From NCBI GenBank assembly GCA_033398695.1, contig JAWKAU010000213.1, forward strand, positions 1 through 64,000: DNA of 64,000 nucleotides, read 5' to 3'. The notes under the pieces were generated by a model that saw only the letters and a program-made list of their open reading frames with translations, did no database searches and was not told the DNA's origin. Below, piece by piece: positions 12,514 to 24,328 of the stretch; positions within the stretch are counted from its first letter, which is position 1, and each line of letters opens with the position of its first letter. This stretch comes from Orobanche coerulescens (taxonomy: Eukaryota > Streptophyta > Magnoliopsida > Lamiales > Orobanchaceae). Made by a program: the position numbers and the translations under genes.

Positions 12514-13494
12514 CTAATCTGTTGACCAATCCAAAACACAAGCTCTAAGCATGTCTTCTACTGTTTGTATAGTCCTTTCGGACTGACCGTCCGTCTGAGG
12601 ATGATAAGCCGTGCTAAAGTTGAGCTCAGTCCCCAAAGCCCTGTGAACTGCCTTCCAGAAGTGCGACACGAAGCGACCATCTCGATCTGAAATAATGGTC
12701 TTCGGCGTCCCATGCAATCTGACTACCTCTGCAATGAATACTCGCGCCAATCTCTCGGGTCCCCAAGTATCTTTAATTCCTAGGAAATGAGCCGACTTGG
12801 TTAGTCGATCAACTACAACCCAAATCATGTTCATTCCCGTCCTAGTCCTTGGCATACTGGTGATGAAATCCATCGAGATATCCTCCCACTTCCACTCAGG
12901 GATCGGAAGCGGCTTTAACATTCCGGAAGGTCGCTGATGTTCAATCTTAACCTGCTGACAAGTCAAACACTTTGAAACGTATTCTGCTATGTCCTCCTTC
13001 ATATTACCCCACCAGAAGTTTTGTTTTAGATCCTTATACATCTTACTCCTGCCCGGGTGAATAGAATAAGGCGCGCTATGAGCTTCCTTCAGAATTGTCC
13101 GTCTCAAATCATCAGCATCGGGAACGCAAAGTCGACTCTGAAATCTCAGAACTCCATCATCTTGTATCACGAATCCTGGGGCCTTTCCTTTCTTTACTTC
13201 GTCACATAACCGAAGGATCAGAGAATCGTTCAACTGCTTAGATTTGATCTCCTCGACTAGTGATGAAGTCAGTTCCATCACAAATAGTTGCCCTTGGATT
13301 CCTGGTGCCCATACTTCAATCCCTTCGCGGATCAGTTCCCGTTGAATGCTGGTTTGGGATGTAAGTGCTTCCAACACTCGAAGAGAAACAGGTTTACGGC
13401 TCAATGCATCGGCTACTACGTTTGCTTTACCCGGATGATAGAGAATCTCCAAGTCGTAATCCTTGATCAATTCCAGCCACCTTCTCTGCCTCAT
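12514..13494 (-). CDS. Interior 2 RNase H tail and integrase core (326 aa)
   Basis: Begins with the end of RNase H ([16 protein letters not shown]). It continues through the integrase zinc-binding region (H-H in SAPYSIHPG, C-C in CLTCQQVK) and the D-D-E core: MDFITSMP, the SDRDGRF aspartate, and the glutamate of HPQTDGQSERTIQ. It stops at TAG 12514-12516, inside the core's C-terminal side. The same TAG is present in all three interiors, so it predates the duplications. The upstream frame join is at about 13495-13505. Confidence 0.9.
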   Translation of the reverse strand: MRQRRWLELIKDYDLEILYHPGKANVVADALSRKPVSLRVLEALTSQTSIQRELIREGIEVWAPGIQGQLFVMELTSSLVEEIKSKQLNDSLILRLCDEVKKGKAPGFVIQDDGVLRFQSRLCVPDADDLRRTILKEAHSAPYSIHPGRSKMYKDLKQNFWWGNMKEDIAEYVSKCLTCQQVKIEHQRPSGMLKPLPIPEWKWEDISMDFITSMPRTRTGMNMIWVVVDRLTKSAHFLGIKDTWGPERLARVFIAEVVRLHGTPKTIISDRDGRFVSHFWKAVHRALGTELNFSTAYHPQTDGQSERTIQTVEDMLRACVLDWSTD

Positions 13495-13496
13495 GT

Positions 13497-16460
13497 TTAA
13501 TTCTTTACGGTGAAGATGTACTTGAGGCTCTTATGATCTGTAAAGATCTGACAATGAGTGCCGTACAAATAATGTCTCCAAATTTTCAATGCAAAGACTA
13601 CAGCTGCTAGCTCCAGGTCATGAGTCGGGTAATTAACCTCGTACGGTTTTAACTGCCGAGAAGCATATGCAATCACCTTATCCTTTTGCATCAACACACA
13701 TCCCAGACCCTGATTTGAAGCGTCGCTATATACCATGAATCCATCAGTCCCATCTGGTGACGCTGATATAGGTGCTGTCGTCAGTCTCTTCTTAAGCTCA
13801 TCAAAACTAGCCTGACATTTCTCATCCCACGTGAAATTTTGAGTTTTCTGTAATAGCTGAGTGAGCGGACGAGCAATTTTGGAAAATCCCTCTACAAAAC
13901 GGCGATAATATCCAGCAAGTCCTAAGAAACTCCAGACTTCTTTCACGTTATTAGGAACTTCCCATTCCAAAATTGCTTCGACTTTCTTCGGGTCCACCTG
14001 AACTCCGTCAGCTGATATCACATGCCCAAGGAAAGTTACTTCCCTAAGCCAGAACTCGCATTTGGAAAGCTTTGCATACAGCTGTTCCTTCCTCAAGGTG
14101 CTCAAAACCACACGCAAATGTTCGGCATGCTCCTCTGTGTCCTTCGAATATATCAAGATGTCATCAATGAAGACGACCACAAATTTATCCAAGTATTCTA
14201 AGAATACCCGATTCATCAATTGCATGAATACCGCAGGAGCATTGGTAAGTCCAAATGGCATCACTACAAATTCATAATGCCCGTACCGGGATCTGAAAGC
14301 AGATTTCGGTATATCCGATTCCTTAATTCTCAACTGATGGTATCCTGATCGCAAGTCAATCTTCGAGAACACCCTTGCTCCTTGTAGTTGATCAAACAAG
14401 TCGTCGATCCGAGGTATAGGATACTTATTCTTGATTGTCACTTTGTTGAGCTCCCTGTAATCAATACATAATCGGAGGGATCCGTCTTTCTTCCGGACAA
14501 AGAGAACGGGCGCTCCCCAAGGAGAAATGCTAGGTTGAATATAACCCTTCTGTAACAATTCCTCCAGTTGCTTCTTTAGTTCATACATCTCGGTTGGCGC
14601 CATGCGGTATGGTTCTCTGGAAATAGGAGCGGCTCCAGGCTCTAATTCGATAGTGAACTCCACTTCTCTCGCGGAGGTAACCTGTAGTTCGTCAGGAAAT
14701 ACATCTGAGAACTCATTCACAACTGAAATAGATGAGAGCTCTACTCCTTCCTCTTTCCTGATGGCATAGCACCAAAGTCCATGACATCCCTGCTTTAGTA
14801 ATTTCACGGCTTTCATTGCTTTGATCAATTTTCCCGAGCTTCCCGGTCTCCATCCTCGGAATAAGTGTTCAGATCCGTCATCAGCAATGATAGAAATGAC
14901 TCTCTTTCGGTAATTCAGAATAGCTCCATAACGGTTGAGCCAATCGTCTCCGAGAATTAAGTCGTCACCATGTATGTCAACTACAATAAGATTTGAGGAC
15001 CAATCTCTCCCCCCTATAGACACTGGAAAATCTCTAGCTTCTAGGGTTCCCACAATTTTCTCTCCCCTCGGTAATCCCACAACATAAGGTTCACAATCAT
15101 ACAAGCACGAGATTTTCAAACGATTAACACAGTTCAAAGATATAAAAGAATGCGTAGCTCCTGAATCGAATAAGACACTAACTGGTTGCAAAAGGATCTG
15201 AATCGTACCTGATGCAACCGCTGTGTTCTGATCGTCTGACTTCTTCATCTCGTAAATACGTGGAGGGATGAACCCAGCGCTAGATGGTTCTCTTTTCCCA
15301 ACATTCTGCTGTTGGAAACCACTTTGCTGCGTCTGGTTTACACTAGTGTCCTTCGGAATCGGTACAGGAGTGCGAGTGCCAAAAGATCGAGTCGCATTCC
15401 CACAAAATGTTGCGCGATGCCCTTCCTGTCCACACTCGAAACAGGTCACAGCAGGCGCGAAACAGTCATGTCGAACATGCCCCGCTTTGCCACAGTTATA
15501 ACATTTCTTCCCTGCGTCTGAAACAGTTGGTGCTGCCCGGAACTTCTTTCCACCTCGAGAAGGATGTGGAGCCCTTCTGGATGAATGAAAAGAGGACTGG
15601 CCCCTGCGAGGCCCACTACTCTTATTCTCCGTGAAGTTGCCAGCCACTTTCTGCTTCTTTGCTTCCGTTGATTTCTCTACTGCTGCCTCTTTCATATCAT
15701 AGGCGAGTGCTTTGTCCTGATACTGTCGCAAGGTGGTACATTCAAACCCAGACATATACTGCTGAATTTCCGGCTTCATTCGCATGTCGAAATGAAAAAT
15801 CCTCTCCGCCTCGATTCTGACCAAGTGGCGCACATAAGTCAGCTGGTGATTAAAGGTCTTAATCACGTCTGTCACAGATGCTTCTGAATTTTGTGGTGAG
15901 AAAAACTCCCGGACTCGGGCCTCTCTAACTGGGCGAGGACAATACCACGCTTCCATCATTAATTTGAACTCCGTCCAGTCGACATTATGCTCTTCAGGTC
16001 GAATGGCCTCCCACCAGTCGAAAGCCTCCCCCGTCAGAAGATACTGGGCGACCGGAACCTTTCTGTCATTGGGACAGTTAATCCACGCAAAAATCTTCTC
16101 TAACTCCTTCAGCCAGTGATCCCAAGAAAGCGTCTCAGCAGAACCGTCAAATTTCGGAGGATGTAATTTGATCACCTCAGTAAGCCATTTGTCTCCCCGA
16201 TTATCCACGTTATGCTGCTGTCCCATCGCCGTCTGCATGCGATCCACAACTCGAGCAAACTGGTTTATCTGAGCAACCACGTGCTGAAGCACTCCCGGCA
16301 CATTAGGATCTGCATTATTATTCGCTGATCCCTGTTGTCCTCCGGAATGGGAATCCGTTCGACTAGCGGTTATCTCAGGGGTAGACACCGAATCCTCCTG
16401 TCTCATATTTCCACGTCCGCGTCCACGACCACGTCCGCGTCCATGACCTCCTCTCAACAT
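13497..16460 (-). CDS. Interior 2 Gag-protease-RT-RNase H polyprotein (987 aa)
   Basis: I start at the ATG at 16460, directly after a predicted splice acceptor (TGTTTACAG); the open frame extends 19 codons further up, into the intron. In order: an Arg-Gly-rich N-terminus; capsid from about residue 90 to 240 ([23 protein letters not shown]); two CCHC zinc knuckles at about 320-351 ([14 protein letters not shown], then [14 protein letters not shown]); aspartic protease with DSGA at about 432; reverse transcriptase with FIDD at about 764-767; RNase H with the YSDAS aspartate at about 913. It ends after SLKYIF by frameshift, at a spot where interior 3 has CTGG. The linker near 14680 also differs from the other copies. 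Chromovirus gag and pol in one frame is usual. Confidence 0.92.
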   Translation of the reverse strand: MLRGGHGRGRGRGRGRGNMRQEDSVSTPEITASRTDSHSGGQQGSANNNADPNVPGVLQHVVAQINQFARVVDRMQTAMGQQHNVDNRGDKWLTEVIKLHPPKFDGSAETLSWDHWLKELEKIFAWINCPNDRKVPVAQYLLTGEAFDWWEAIRPEEHNVDWTEFKLMMEAWYCPRPVREARVREFFSPQNSEASVTDVIKTFNHQLTYVRHLVRIEAERIFHFDMRMKPEIQQYMSGFECTTLRQYQDKALAYDMKEAAVEKSTEAKKQKVAGNFTENKSSGPRRGQSSFHSSRRAPHPSRGGKKFRAAPTVSDAGKKCYNCGKAGHVRHDCFAPAVTCFECGQEGHRATFCGNATRSFGTRTPVPIPKDTSVNQTQQSGFQQQNVGKREPSSAGFIPPRIYEMKKSDDQNTAVASGTIQILLQPVSVLFDSGATHSFISLNCVNRLKISCLYDCEPYVVGLPRGEKIVGTLEARDFPVSIGGRDWSSNLIVVDIHGDDLILGDDWLNRYGAILNYRKRVISIIADDGSEHLFRGWRPGSSGKLIKAMKAVKLLKQGCHGLWCYAIRKEEGVELSSISVVNEFSDVFPDELQVTSAREVEFTIELEPGAAPISREPYRMAPTEMYELKKQLEELLQKGYIQPSISPWGAPVLFVRKKDGSLRLCIDYRELNKVTIKNKYPIPRIDDLFDQLQGARVFSKIDLRSGYHQLRIKESDIPKSAFRSRYGHYEFVVMPFGLTNAPAVFMQLMNRVFLEYLDKFVVVFIDDILIYSKDTEEHAEHLRVVLSTLRKEQLYAKLSKCEFWLREVTFLGHVISADGVQVDPKKVEAILEWEVPNNVKEVWSFLGLAGYYRRFVEGFSKIARPLTQLLQKTQNFTWDEKCQASFDELKKRLTTAPISASPDGTDGFMVYSDASNQGLGCVLMQKDKVIAYASRQLKPYEVNYPTHDLELAAVVFALKIWRHYLYGTHCQIFTDHKSLKYIFTVKN

Positions 16461-16461
16461 A

Positions 16462-16572
16462 CTGTAAACACAAACACTCAATATCCAGGGCAAACTTTCT
16501 AAAAGGAAGTCCATCAATGTTTACAAAACATGAATTAAATAAAACGGTAGTATTTGAGATTAGGAAACTTAC
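16462..16572 (-). other. Predicted intron just upstream of gag in array A
   Basis: In element sense the donor is GTAAGT at 16572 and the acceptor is TTTACAG ending at 16462, one base before the gag ATG (16460-16458). It is 111 nt, T-rich near the acceptor, and conserved at 9277-9167 and 23868-23758. Element C has a similar intron in the same place. Inferred from consensus sites, not from RNA. Confidence 0.55.
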
Positions 16573-16665
16573 AACCACGGTCCACAGGACGATGCTGGCT
16601 CAGCAGTGATGTTACAAACGACCAATAATCAAATAACGTAAATAGACCCAACTGACCCGACTGCC

Positions 16666-16683
16666 AAGATATCCATGAATCTT
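16666..16683 (-). other. Hairpin next to the primer binding site in array A
   Basis: The inverted repeat AAGAT...ATCTT lies directly downstream of the primer site in element sense. Copies are at 9371-9388 and 23962-23979. B, C and F have a hairpin of different sequence at the same position. Confidence 0.5.
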
Positions 16684-16701
16684 AGCTCCGATACCATATT
16701 C

Positions 16702-19084
16702 TGTAACACCCCGGGATATTCGAAATAATTACAGCGCCGTAAACCCTTTTGGTAAGGATTTACAAGGCTAAATAAAAGAAATGTAAATATAATTCAACCT
16801 TACAACTGAAATTCAAAATACAGAACTGGTTCAACTGATCCGAAGAGTTTACTTATACAACCATATCGAAAATGACATTATTAAAACACACGTACTCGAG
16901 TACTAAAGTGAACCAAAAAGACAAATCACAATAACAGTAGACATCAACCACATCACTGAGCCATTTCATCGTCCTGTCGGTACTGTGGTTGCTTCCCCGC
17001 TCCTCGGCTACCTGAACATCAAAACAATGTCCACCCCCGAAGGGGTTAGCAAAACAATGATAGTACAAGTATCATAATACATAAATCATCAGTGCATCAG
17101 AAAACATGCAAACGGACTTCCGTCATCGGAATCCAACGATGTGAACCCTCACGATTCCATCAACACAATACAGGGTAATCCAGCGATCCAGCGCCCTTGG
17201 TATAGATCCCCATGATGATCCCGTCGGACCAACACATGGTGGAAAACCCGTCCAGCGATCCAGCGCCCTCAGCATAGATCCCCATGATGATCCCGTCGGA
17301 CCAACGCATGGTGGACATTCGATCCAGCGCCCTCAGCATAGATCCTCATGACCCCCTCGGATCATTTATATCATAAACCAATCAATTATGCATACATATA
17401 TGCATTTCAATTTGTTCATCAATACGAACAATTAACAACGAATACCACGAGAAATTAAAGAAATAAATCTCATATTCGACAACATGAACAAAACCATATG
17501 CATGATCAAAGTTCCAATATAAATCAAACTCAACATATGATACTTGCCTCGAAAATGGCAAGAATGGAAATACTCCAACAAATGACACGCGTCCGTATAT
17601 CACCGCCCCTCGATCGTCCCCTATGCAAGTCTCGGACCTAAGAGAAAAAAAATAAAGAATTCCTCACACGTCGTACGAACGTCGAACAATCCGGTTTACG
17701 GCCGCAAGTTCTAAAATGAATTTCGCATGAACGACTTAGCGTGCGCTACGTACTCTACGTAACGCGTGCGCTAGGCCTCGCTAACGCACGTAATTGACCA
17801 AGTTTAGCGTCGCTAGCCGTTGTATCTTGTGATCCTCTTCAAACCGATCGCCGCTTCGATGACGTAACGTATGTTACGTCCCCAACGTAGCGTACGTTAC
17901 TCATTCCCGATAGCGCACGTTAATATATACATTTTAGCGTGCGCTAACCGTGCATGCTAGTCACTACTGGGTAAAAACTGGATAAAAACTCATGAATCTT
18001 CTGTGATAATACATGTCATCTCCGTGCATATCATGCTCATACAGTTTGTGAAAGATTTCTACGGATTAAACGACTACAAGATACAAGGGTACGTATTATC
18101 ATCAAAATTCATCTTGATCTCGAGAAAGTATCCTAAGTTCCTTTCGTCCTACGTTCCAAAACGCATGATTCCAATGTGTAAAACATAACAACTTGGTAAT
18201 CTCCACCTACTGGTCATAATCGGTTTGAAGATACATGAATATGCTTAGGAGTCCATATACTAAAAAGGTTCAATGGATTATACGATGAATAAGTGCCGAA
18301 ACGTCAAAAATATCCTTCTAACACATGATGTTCGACTACTAACAAATTTAACTGACTAGATAATCATGATCAAAACGTCCTTCATACTAGTACTTAATAT
18401 TGGTGAAGAATCACCTACCTCAAAGTAGTGAAGAACAAGGAGGAACTCGAAGCAATCCAACGCCGAAGGCTTGAACACCAATCTCCAATGATCTATAATC
18501 TTCAACTCGAGCTAGGATGCTGATATGAATGGTTTAGGATGAAGAGAGTAATTCTCTAAGTATAAGGATTCGGATGTGGGAAGTGAAAAGACTGAAAATA
18601 CGAAAAGGATGCTGTCCTATTGATAGAAAGTGGTTATTAGCGCGCGCTAGTCCATATTCATAGCGTGCGCTAACGGCTTACTGACTTCACTGTACTCAGC
18701 GTTTAGCGTGCGCTATCCTCATATGAGTAGCGTGCGCTAACGCGTTGACTTGGCTTTTCCCGAAAGCCGTCCAAGTTCATCCCGACATAATCCGACCAAG
18801 ATCCCCGGCCTGATCTCACCTACCAACACGTCTCAATCATATTGACCACGTATAGCGTGCGCTAAGGTTCCTTCACAGTGTGCGCTATGAATCCAAGTTA
18901 GCGTACGCTACACTGAGTCGATAGCGTGCGCTACATGCGCAGAATCACAATTTTAAATCATATTCATGAAATCATACACTCAACAACACCGGATTATGAA
19001 ATACGGAGAATAATACTCAGATCAAAATGCAACAATTACAATATCACAAGTTCCAAATACATAGCAGAAATCTCGGGTATTACA
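16702..19084 (-). repeat. Array A LTR3 (inner)
   Basis: 2383 bp, nearest to LTR2 by shared derived bases, including the altered TATA (CTATCAATAG at 18618-18627). Its stretch 17755-17850 reads scrambled at CTG/CAG words, as in LTR1. Confidence 0.93.
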
Positions 19085-19119
19085 TCCTTCATCCCTAAAA
19101 AGAAGTTTCGTCCCGAAAC

Positions 19120-19803
19120 TTAAGATGAAAACAACTCTGGATATCTAGCCTTCATACTGTCCTCCATTTCCCAAGTGGCCTCTTCAGCTCCATGTCGTGA
19201 CCATTGTGCTTTAACCAAGTGTATTGGTTTATTCCTCAATTGTTTGATCCGACTCTCAAGTATCTTGATTGGTTTCTCTTCGAAGGTACCGTCATTAGCT
19301 ATCTCGATCTCGTCGAAATCAATGACGTGACTGGGGTCTGGTACGTACTTCCGCAATTGGGATACGTGAAACACACTATGAACGTGACTCAGCGATGGCG
19401 GTAAGGCCAACCTGTATGCTAAATCCCCAACTCTCTCGAGGATCTCAAATGGCCCGATATATCTCGGACTTAGCTTACCTTTCCTCCCAAAACGGAAAAT
19501 TCCTCGTTTAGGAGACACCTTCAATAGTACGTGGTCCCTAATGTCGAACTCTAGAGGGCAACGACGTACGTCTGCATAAGACTTCTGTCGACTCTGGGCA
19601 GTCAACAGTCTCTCTCGAACCAAAGCTATCTTCTCTTGAGTCTGAACTATCAATTCCGGTTCCGTCCCGATCAAATCCGAAGAATCATCCCAGCATAGGG
19701 GTGATCGACATCTTCTCCCGTATAAAGCTTCAAATGGTGCCATCTTAATAGAAGCATGCCAACTATTATTGTATCTGAATTCAATCAACGACAAATGAAC
19801 TTC
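19120..19803 (-). pseudogene. Interior 3 integrase C-terminus and chromodomain
   Basis: Same content as 11830-12504: GPY/F-type motif, HVSQLRKY, chromodomain with WSRHGAEEATWE, ending LFSS then stop. Nearly identical to interior 2. Confidence 0.88.
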
Positions 19804-20427
19804 CTAATCTGTTGACCAATCCAAAACACAAGCTCTAAGCATGTCTTCTACTGTTTGTATAGTCCTTTCGGACTGACCGTCCGTCTGAGGATGATAAGCC
19901 GTGCTAAAGTTGAGCTCAGTCCCCAAAGCCCTGTGAACTGCCTTCCAGAAGTGCGACACGAAGCGACCATCTCGATCTGAAATAATGGTCTTCGGCGTCC
20001 CATGCAATCTGACTACCTCTGCAATGAATACTCGCGCCAATCTCTCGGGTCCCCAAGTATCTTTAATTCCTAGGAAATGAGCCGACTTGGTTAGTCGATC
20101 AACTACAACCCAAATCATGTTCATTCCCGTCTTAGTCCTTGGCATACTGGTGATGAAATCCATCGAGATATCCTCCCACTTCCACTCAGGGATCGGAAGC
20201 GGCTTTAACATTCTGGCAGGTCGCTGATGTTCAATCTTAACCTGCTGACAAGTCAAACACTTTGAAACGTATTCTGCTACGTCCTCCTTCATATTCCCCC
20301 ACCAGAAGTTTTGTTTTAGATCCTTATACATCTTACTCCTGCCCGGGTGAATAGAATAAGGCGCGCTATGAGCTTCCTTCAGAATTGTCCGTCTCAAATC
20401 ATCAGCATCGGGAACGCAAAGTCGACT
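19804..20427 (-). pseudogene. Interior 3 integrase core
   Basis: Same frame as the preceding segment after the TAG at 20428. It holds the zinc-binding region (SAPYSIHPG, CLTCQQVK) and the D-D-E core. It ends with the TAG at 19804-19806 shared by all three interiors. Confidence 0.88.
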
Positions 20428-21510
20428 CTAAAATCTCAGAACTCCATCATCTTGTATCACGAATCCTGGGGCCTTTCCTTTCTTTACTTCGTCACATAAC
20501 CGAAGGATCATAGAATCGTTCAACTGCTTAGATTTGATCTCCTCGACTAGTGATGAAGTCAGTTCCATCACAAATAGTTGCCCTTGGATTCCTGGTGCCC
20601 ATACTTCAATCCCTTCGCGGATCAGTTCCCGTTGAATGCTGGTTTGGGATGTAAGTGCTTCCAACACTCGAAGAGAAACAGGTTTACGGCTCAATGCATC
20701 GGCTACTACGTTTGCTTTACCCGGATGATAGAGAATTTCCAAGTCGTAATCCTTGATCAATTCCAGCCACCTTCTCTGCCTCATGTTTAATTCTTTCTGG
20801 ATGAAGATGTACTTGAGGCTCTTATGATCTGTAAAGATCTGACAATGAGTGCCGTACAAATAATGTCTCCAAATTTTCAATGGAAAGACTACAACTGCTA
20901 GCTCCAGGTCATGAGTCGGGTAATTAACCTCGTACGGTTTTAACTGCCGAGAAGCATAGGCAATCACCTTATCCTTTTGCATCAACACACATCCCAGACC
21001 CTGATTTGAAGCGTCGCTGTATACCATGAATCCATCAGTCCCATCTGGTAACGCTAATATAGGTGCTATCGTCAGTCTCTTCTTAAGCTCATCAAAACTA
21101 GCCTGGCATTTCTCATCCCACGTGAAATTTTGAGTTTTCTGTAACAGTTGAGTGAGCGGACAAGCAATTTTGGAAAATCCCTCTACAAAACGGCGATAAT
21201 ATCCAGCAAGTCCTAAGAAACTCTAGACTTCTTTCACGTTATTAGGAACTTCCCATTCCAAAATTGCTTCGACTTTCTTCGGGTCCACCTGAACTCCGTC
21301 AGCTGATATCACATGCCCAAGGAAAGTTACTTCCCTAAGCCAGAACTCGCATTTGGAAAGCTTTGCATACAGTTGTTCCTTCCTCAAGGTGCTCAAAACC
21401 ACACGCAAATGTTCGGCATTCTCCTCTGTGTCCTTCGAATATATCAAGATGTCATCAATGAAGAGGACCACAAATTTATCCAAGTATTCTAAGAATACCC
21501 GATTCATCAA
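20428..21510 (-). pseudogene. Interior 3 RT C-terminal half and RNase H, with an internal TAG
   Basis: 21223-21510 carries the catalytic FIDD motif of RT and ends at TAG where the siblings have TGG (VWSFLG). The same frame reopens to 20428 with YSDAS and [10 protein letters not shown]. Unlike in interiors 1 and 2, it runs without frameshift through the RNase H to integrase join ([11 protein letters not shown]), so it preserves the ancestral reading there. It ends at TAG where interior 2 has CAG (RFQSRL). Confidence 0.88.
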
Positions 21511-23253
21511 TTACATGAATACCGCAGGAGCATTGGTAAGTCCAAATGGCATCACTACAAATTCATAATGCCCGTACCGGGATCTGAAAGCAGATTTCGG
21601 TATATCCGATTCCTTAATTCTCAACTGATGGTATCCTGATCGCAAGTCAATCTTCGAGAACACCCTTACTCCTTGTAGTTGATCAAACAAGTCGTCGATC
21701 CGAGGTATAGGATACTTATTCTTGATTGTCACTTTGTTGAGCTCCCTGTAATCAATACATAATCGGAGGGATCCGTCTTTCTTCCGGACAAAGAGAACGG
21801 GCGCTCCCCAAGGAGAAACGCTAGGTTGAATATAACCCTTCTGTAACAATTCCTCCAGTTGCTTCTTTAGTTCATACATCTCGGTTGGCGCCATGCGGTA
21901 TGGTTCTCTGGAAATAGGAGCGGCTCCAGGCTCTAATTCGATAGTGAACTCCACTTCTCTCTGCGGAGGTAACCCAGGTAGTTCGTCAGGAAATACATCT
22001 GAGAACTCATTCACAACTGAAATAGATGAGAGCTCTACTCCTTCCTCTTTACTCATGGCATAGCACCAAAGTCCATGACATCCCTGCTTTAGTAATTTCA
22101 CGGCTTTCATTGCTTTGATCAATTTTCCCGAGCTTCCCAATCTCCATCCTAGGAATAAGTGTTCAGATCCGTCATCAGCAATGATAGAAATGACTCTCTT
22201 TCGATAATTCAGAATAGCTCCATAACGGTTGAGCCAATCGTCTCCGAGAATTAAGTCGTCACCATGTATGTCAACTACAATAAGATTTGAGGGCCAATCT
22301 CTCCCCCCTATAGACACTGGAAAATCTCTAGCTTCTAGGGTTCCCACAATTTTCTCTCCGCTCGGTAATCCCACAACATAAGGTTCACAATCATACAAGC
22401 ACGAGATTTTCAAACGATTAACACAATTCAAAGATATAAAAGAAGGCGTAGCTCCTGAATCGAATAAGACACTAACTAGTTGCAAAAGGATCTGAATCGT
22501 ACCTGATGCAACCGCTGTGTTCTGATCGTCTGACTTCTTCATCTCATAAATACGTGGAGGGACGGACCCATCGCTAGATGCTTCTCTTTTCCCAACATTC
22601 TGCTGCTGGAAACCACTTTGCTGTGTCTGGTTTACACTAGTGTCCTTCGGAACCGGTACAGGAGTGCGAGTGCCAAAAGATCGAGTTGCATTCCCACAAA
22701 ATGTTGCGCGATGCCCTTCCTGTCCACACTCGAAACAGGTCACAGCAGGCGTGAAACAGTCACGTCGAACATGCCCCGCTTTGCCACAGTTATAACATTT
22801 CTTCCCTGCGTCTGAAACAGTTGGTGCTGCCCGGAACTTCTTTCCACCTCGAGAAGGATGTGGAGGCCTCCTGGATGAATGAAAAGAGGACTGGCCCCTG
22901 CGAGGCCCACTACTCTTATCCTCCGTGAAGTTGCCAGCCACTTTCTGCTTCTTTGCTTCCGTTGATTTCTCTACTGCTGCCTCTTTCATATCATAGGCGA
23001 GTGCTTTGTCCTGATACTGTCGCAAGGTGGTACATTCAAACCCAGACATATACTGCTGAATTTCCGGCTTCATTCGCATGTCGAAATGAAAAATCCTCTC
23101 CGCCTCGGTTCTGACCAAGTGGCACACATAAGTTAGCTGGTGATTAAAGGTCTTAATCATGTCTGTCACAGATGCTTCTGAATTTTGTGGTGAGAAAAAC
23201 TCCTGGACTCGGGCCTCTCTAACTGGGCGAGGACAATACTGCGCTTCCATCAT
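21511..23253 (-). pseudogene. Interior 3 gag C-terminus, protease and RT N-terminal half (580 aa open)
   Basis: Contains the rest of the capsid ([16 protein letters not shown]), both zinc knuckles ([28 protein letters not shown]), protease with DSGATPSF, the linker, and reverse transcriptase up to [10 protein letters not shown]. It ends at a TAA where interior 2 has CAA (MQLMN), a C-to-T change on the coding strand. Confidence 0.9.
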
Positions 23254-23756
23254 TAATTTGAACTCCGTCCAGTCGACATTATGCTCCTCAGGTCGAATGG
23301 CCTCCCACCAGTCGAAAGCCTCCCCGTCGAGAGAAGATCTTGGCGGCCAGGAACCTTTCTGTCGTTGGGACAGTTAATCCCCGCAAAAATCTTCTCTAAC
23401 TCCTTCAGCCAGTGATCCCAAGAAAGCGTCTCAGCAGAACCGTCAAATTTCGGAGGATGCAATTTGATCACCTCAGTAAGCCATTTGTATCCCCGATTAT
23501 CCACGTTATGCTGCTGTCCCATCGCCGTCTGCATGCGATCCACAACTTGAGCAAACTGGTTTATCTGAGCAACCACCTGCTGAAGTACTCCCGGCACATT
23601 AGGATCTGCATTATTATTCGCTGATCCCTGTTGTCCTCCGGAATGGGAATCCGTTCGACTAGCGGTTATCTCCGGGGTAGACACCGAATCCTCCTGTCTC
23701 ATATTTCCACGTCCGCGTCCACGACCACGTCCGCATCCACGACCTCCTCTCAACAT
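23253..23756 (-). pseudogene. Interior 3 gag, N-terminal part
   Basis: Starts at ATG 23756 after the predicted acceptor at 23758. It has the Arg-Gly-rich N-terminus and the start of the capsid, up to a frameshift near 23320-23350. There interior 2 has CCCGTCAGAAGATACTGGG and this copy has extra bases at the CAG and CTG. The gag then continues in another frame from 23253 down. The frameshift is a prime suspect for a consensus error. Confidence 0.85.
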
Positions 23757-24328
23757 ACTGTAAACACAAACACTCAATATCCAGGGCAAACTTTCTAAAA
23801 GGAAGTCCATCAATGTATACAAAACATGAATTAAATAAAACGGTAGTATTTGAGATTAGGAAACTTACAACCACGGTCCACACGACGATGCTGGCTCAGC
23901 AGTGATGTTACAAACGACCAATAATCAAATAATGTAAATAGACCCAACTGACCCGACTGCCAAGATATCCATGAATCTTAGCTCCGATACCATGTTCTGT
24001 AACACCCCGAGATATTCGGAATAATTACAGCGCCGTAAACCCTTTTGGTAAGGATTTACAAGGCTAAATAAAAGAAATGTAAATATAATTCAACCTTACA
24101 ACTGAAATTCAAAATACAGAACTGGTTCAACTGATCCGAAGAGTTTACTTATACAACCATATCGAAAATGACATTATTAAAACACACATACTCGAGTACT
24201 AAAGTGAACCAAAAAGACAAATCACAATAACAGTAGACATCAACCACATCACTGAGCCTTTTCATCGTCCTGTCGGTACTGTGGTTGCTTCCCCGCTCCT
24301 CGACTACCTGAACATCAAAACAATGTCC

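Larger units (their letters stand above)
11795..16701 (-). mobile_element. Array A interior 2 (best-preserved gag-pol copy)
   Basis: 4907 bp between LTR2 and LTR3 with a primer site (16685-16696) and polypurine tract (11795-11805). Coding needs three frame blocks separated by one frameshift (about 13497-13505) and one in-frame TAG (12514-12516). Order in element sense is pre-gag intron, gag, protease, reverse transcriptase, RNase H, integrase, chromodomain: the Ty3/Gypsy order. Confidence 0.93.
19085..23997 (-). mobile_element. Array A interior 3
   Basis: 4913 bp between LTR3 and LTR4 with a primer site at 23981-23992 and polypurine tract at 19085-19095. Gag-pol is present in full length but interrupted by one frameshift and several nonsense changes. 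Confidence 0.92.

Noticed and set aside
15268..15521. Plus-strand cysteine-containing ORFs opposite gag
   Set aside because: Antisense of the zinc-knuckle region, not separate small proteins.
11795..16701. Endogenous pararetrovirus rather than retrotransposon
   Set aside because: Domain order with integrase and chromodomain, LTRs, TSDs and no movement or coat protein identify a Ty3/Gypsy chromovirus.
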